A stretch of 64,000 bases of DNA, taken from positions 868,001-932,000 of the forward strand of contig NZ_JAJKFT010000004.1 of the NCBI RefSeq assembly GCF_020966755.1, given 5' to 3'. The position numbers were made by a program, and so were the translations under genes. The notes beneath the pieces are model-generated. The model made no database searches and was not told where the DNA came from. It saw only the letters and a list, made by a program, of their open reading frames with translations. The DNA comes from Blastopirellula sediminis. GTDB lineage: Bacteria; Planctomycetota; Planctomycetia; Pirellulales; Pirellulaceae. Of this stretch, positions 63,907-64,000 are shown piece after piece (within the stretch, counting starts at the first letter, position 1; every line of letters begins with the position of its first letter).

Positions 63907-64000
63907 GTGAAGAGTCGCCCGTCCGATCCCGCTTCGCAGATCTCAGCCGCCGAAGAGACGTTGCTCGACCATCGCCGTAACGATACTGAAATCGCCTCCT
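63907..64000 (+). CDS. start of an unidentified gene, cut by the window end
   Basis: GTG 63907, after GGGGGAG, opens a frame that is still open at 64000 (31 residues: MKSRPSDPASQISAAEETLL...). The sequence is too short to assign. A promoter-like pair lies about 100 bases upstream. Confidence 0.4.
   Translation, partial: MKSRPSDPASQISAAEETLLDHRRNDTEIAS

Overview
This 64 kb window looks like chromosome from a planctomycete, probably of the Pirellulaceae (Blastopirellula/Rhodopirellula type). That is inferred from gene content: a DUF1559 pseudopilin-like protein paired with a small carboxypeptidase-regulatory-like lipoprotein, a DUF1571 protein, an FHA-GAF histidine kinase, a serine/threonine kinase with a large extracytoplasmic domain, LpxC plus OmpH (a diderm envelope), and many short nested-palindrome repeats at gene ends. 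GC content is fairly high, GTG and TTG starts are common, and genes lie on both strands in short operons.

Layout. 1-12.6 kb is housekeeping and small-molecule metabolism: end of an alpha/beta hydrolase, UvrD/PcrA-type helicase, TPR membrane protein with RluA-type pseudouridine synthase, fructose-1,6-bisphosphatase, GNAT acetyltransferase, an isochorismatase-ThuA fusion, a frameshifted macro-domain gene, a BshB1-like deacetylase, CobL and a hydroxyacid dehydrogenase. 12.7-16.2 kb is one very large flagellin gene with its own promoter and terminator. 16.2-19.6 kb (minus) carries an IscA-type protein, cysteine desulfurase, a NUDIX-like protein and QueA. 19.7-28.7 kb has a glycosyltransferase, RsmH with a LysM protein, two exported proteins, an MBL-fold hydrolase and the FHA histidine kinase. 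28.8-33.9 kb holds an M28 peptidase followed by an envelope group, OmpH-LpxC-Gfo/Idh.

33.9-39.2 kb is a soft, repeat-rich region: an array of poly-T-tailed repeats, an interrupted small gene, small lipoproteins, the DUF1559 pair and a decayed Wza-like export gene. 39.2-55.3 kb returns to ordinary genes: ABC-2 permease, acylphosphatase, FtsH with RsgA, the Ser/Thr kinase, a dipeptide ABC importer lacking its ATPases, a small c-type cytochrome, an aldose epimerase and a membrane protein.

55.4-58.5 kb is an accessory island at a tRNA-Val(TAC) gene. It has a truncated tyrosine recombinase, a remnant of a Gp37/Gp68 (DUF5131) gene meeting it head-on, and a minus-strand cluster of small cysteine-rich zinc-binding, membrane and lipoprotein genes. 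After it come a YiaW/YiaV-like pair, an unknown protein, an iron alcohol dehydrogenase, a PhoD phosphatase and the start of a further gene.

Most worth follow-up are the poly-T repeat array at 34.1-34.6 kb, the zinc-finger island beside tRNA-Val, the periodic giant flagellin, the frameshifted macro domain, and at least seven families of nested-palindrome intergenic repeats. All family names come from recognising motifs by eye; no database search was run.
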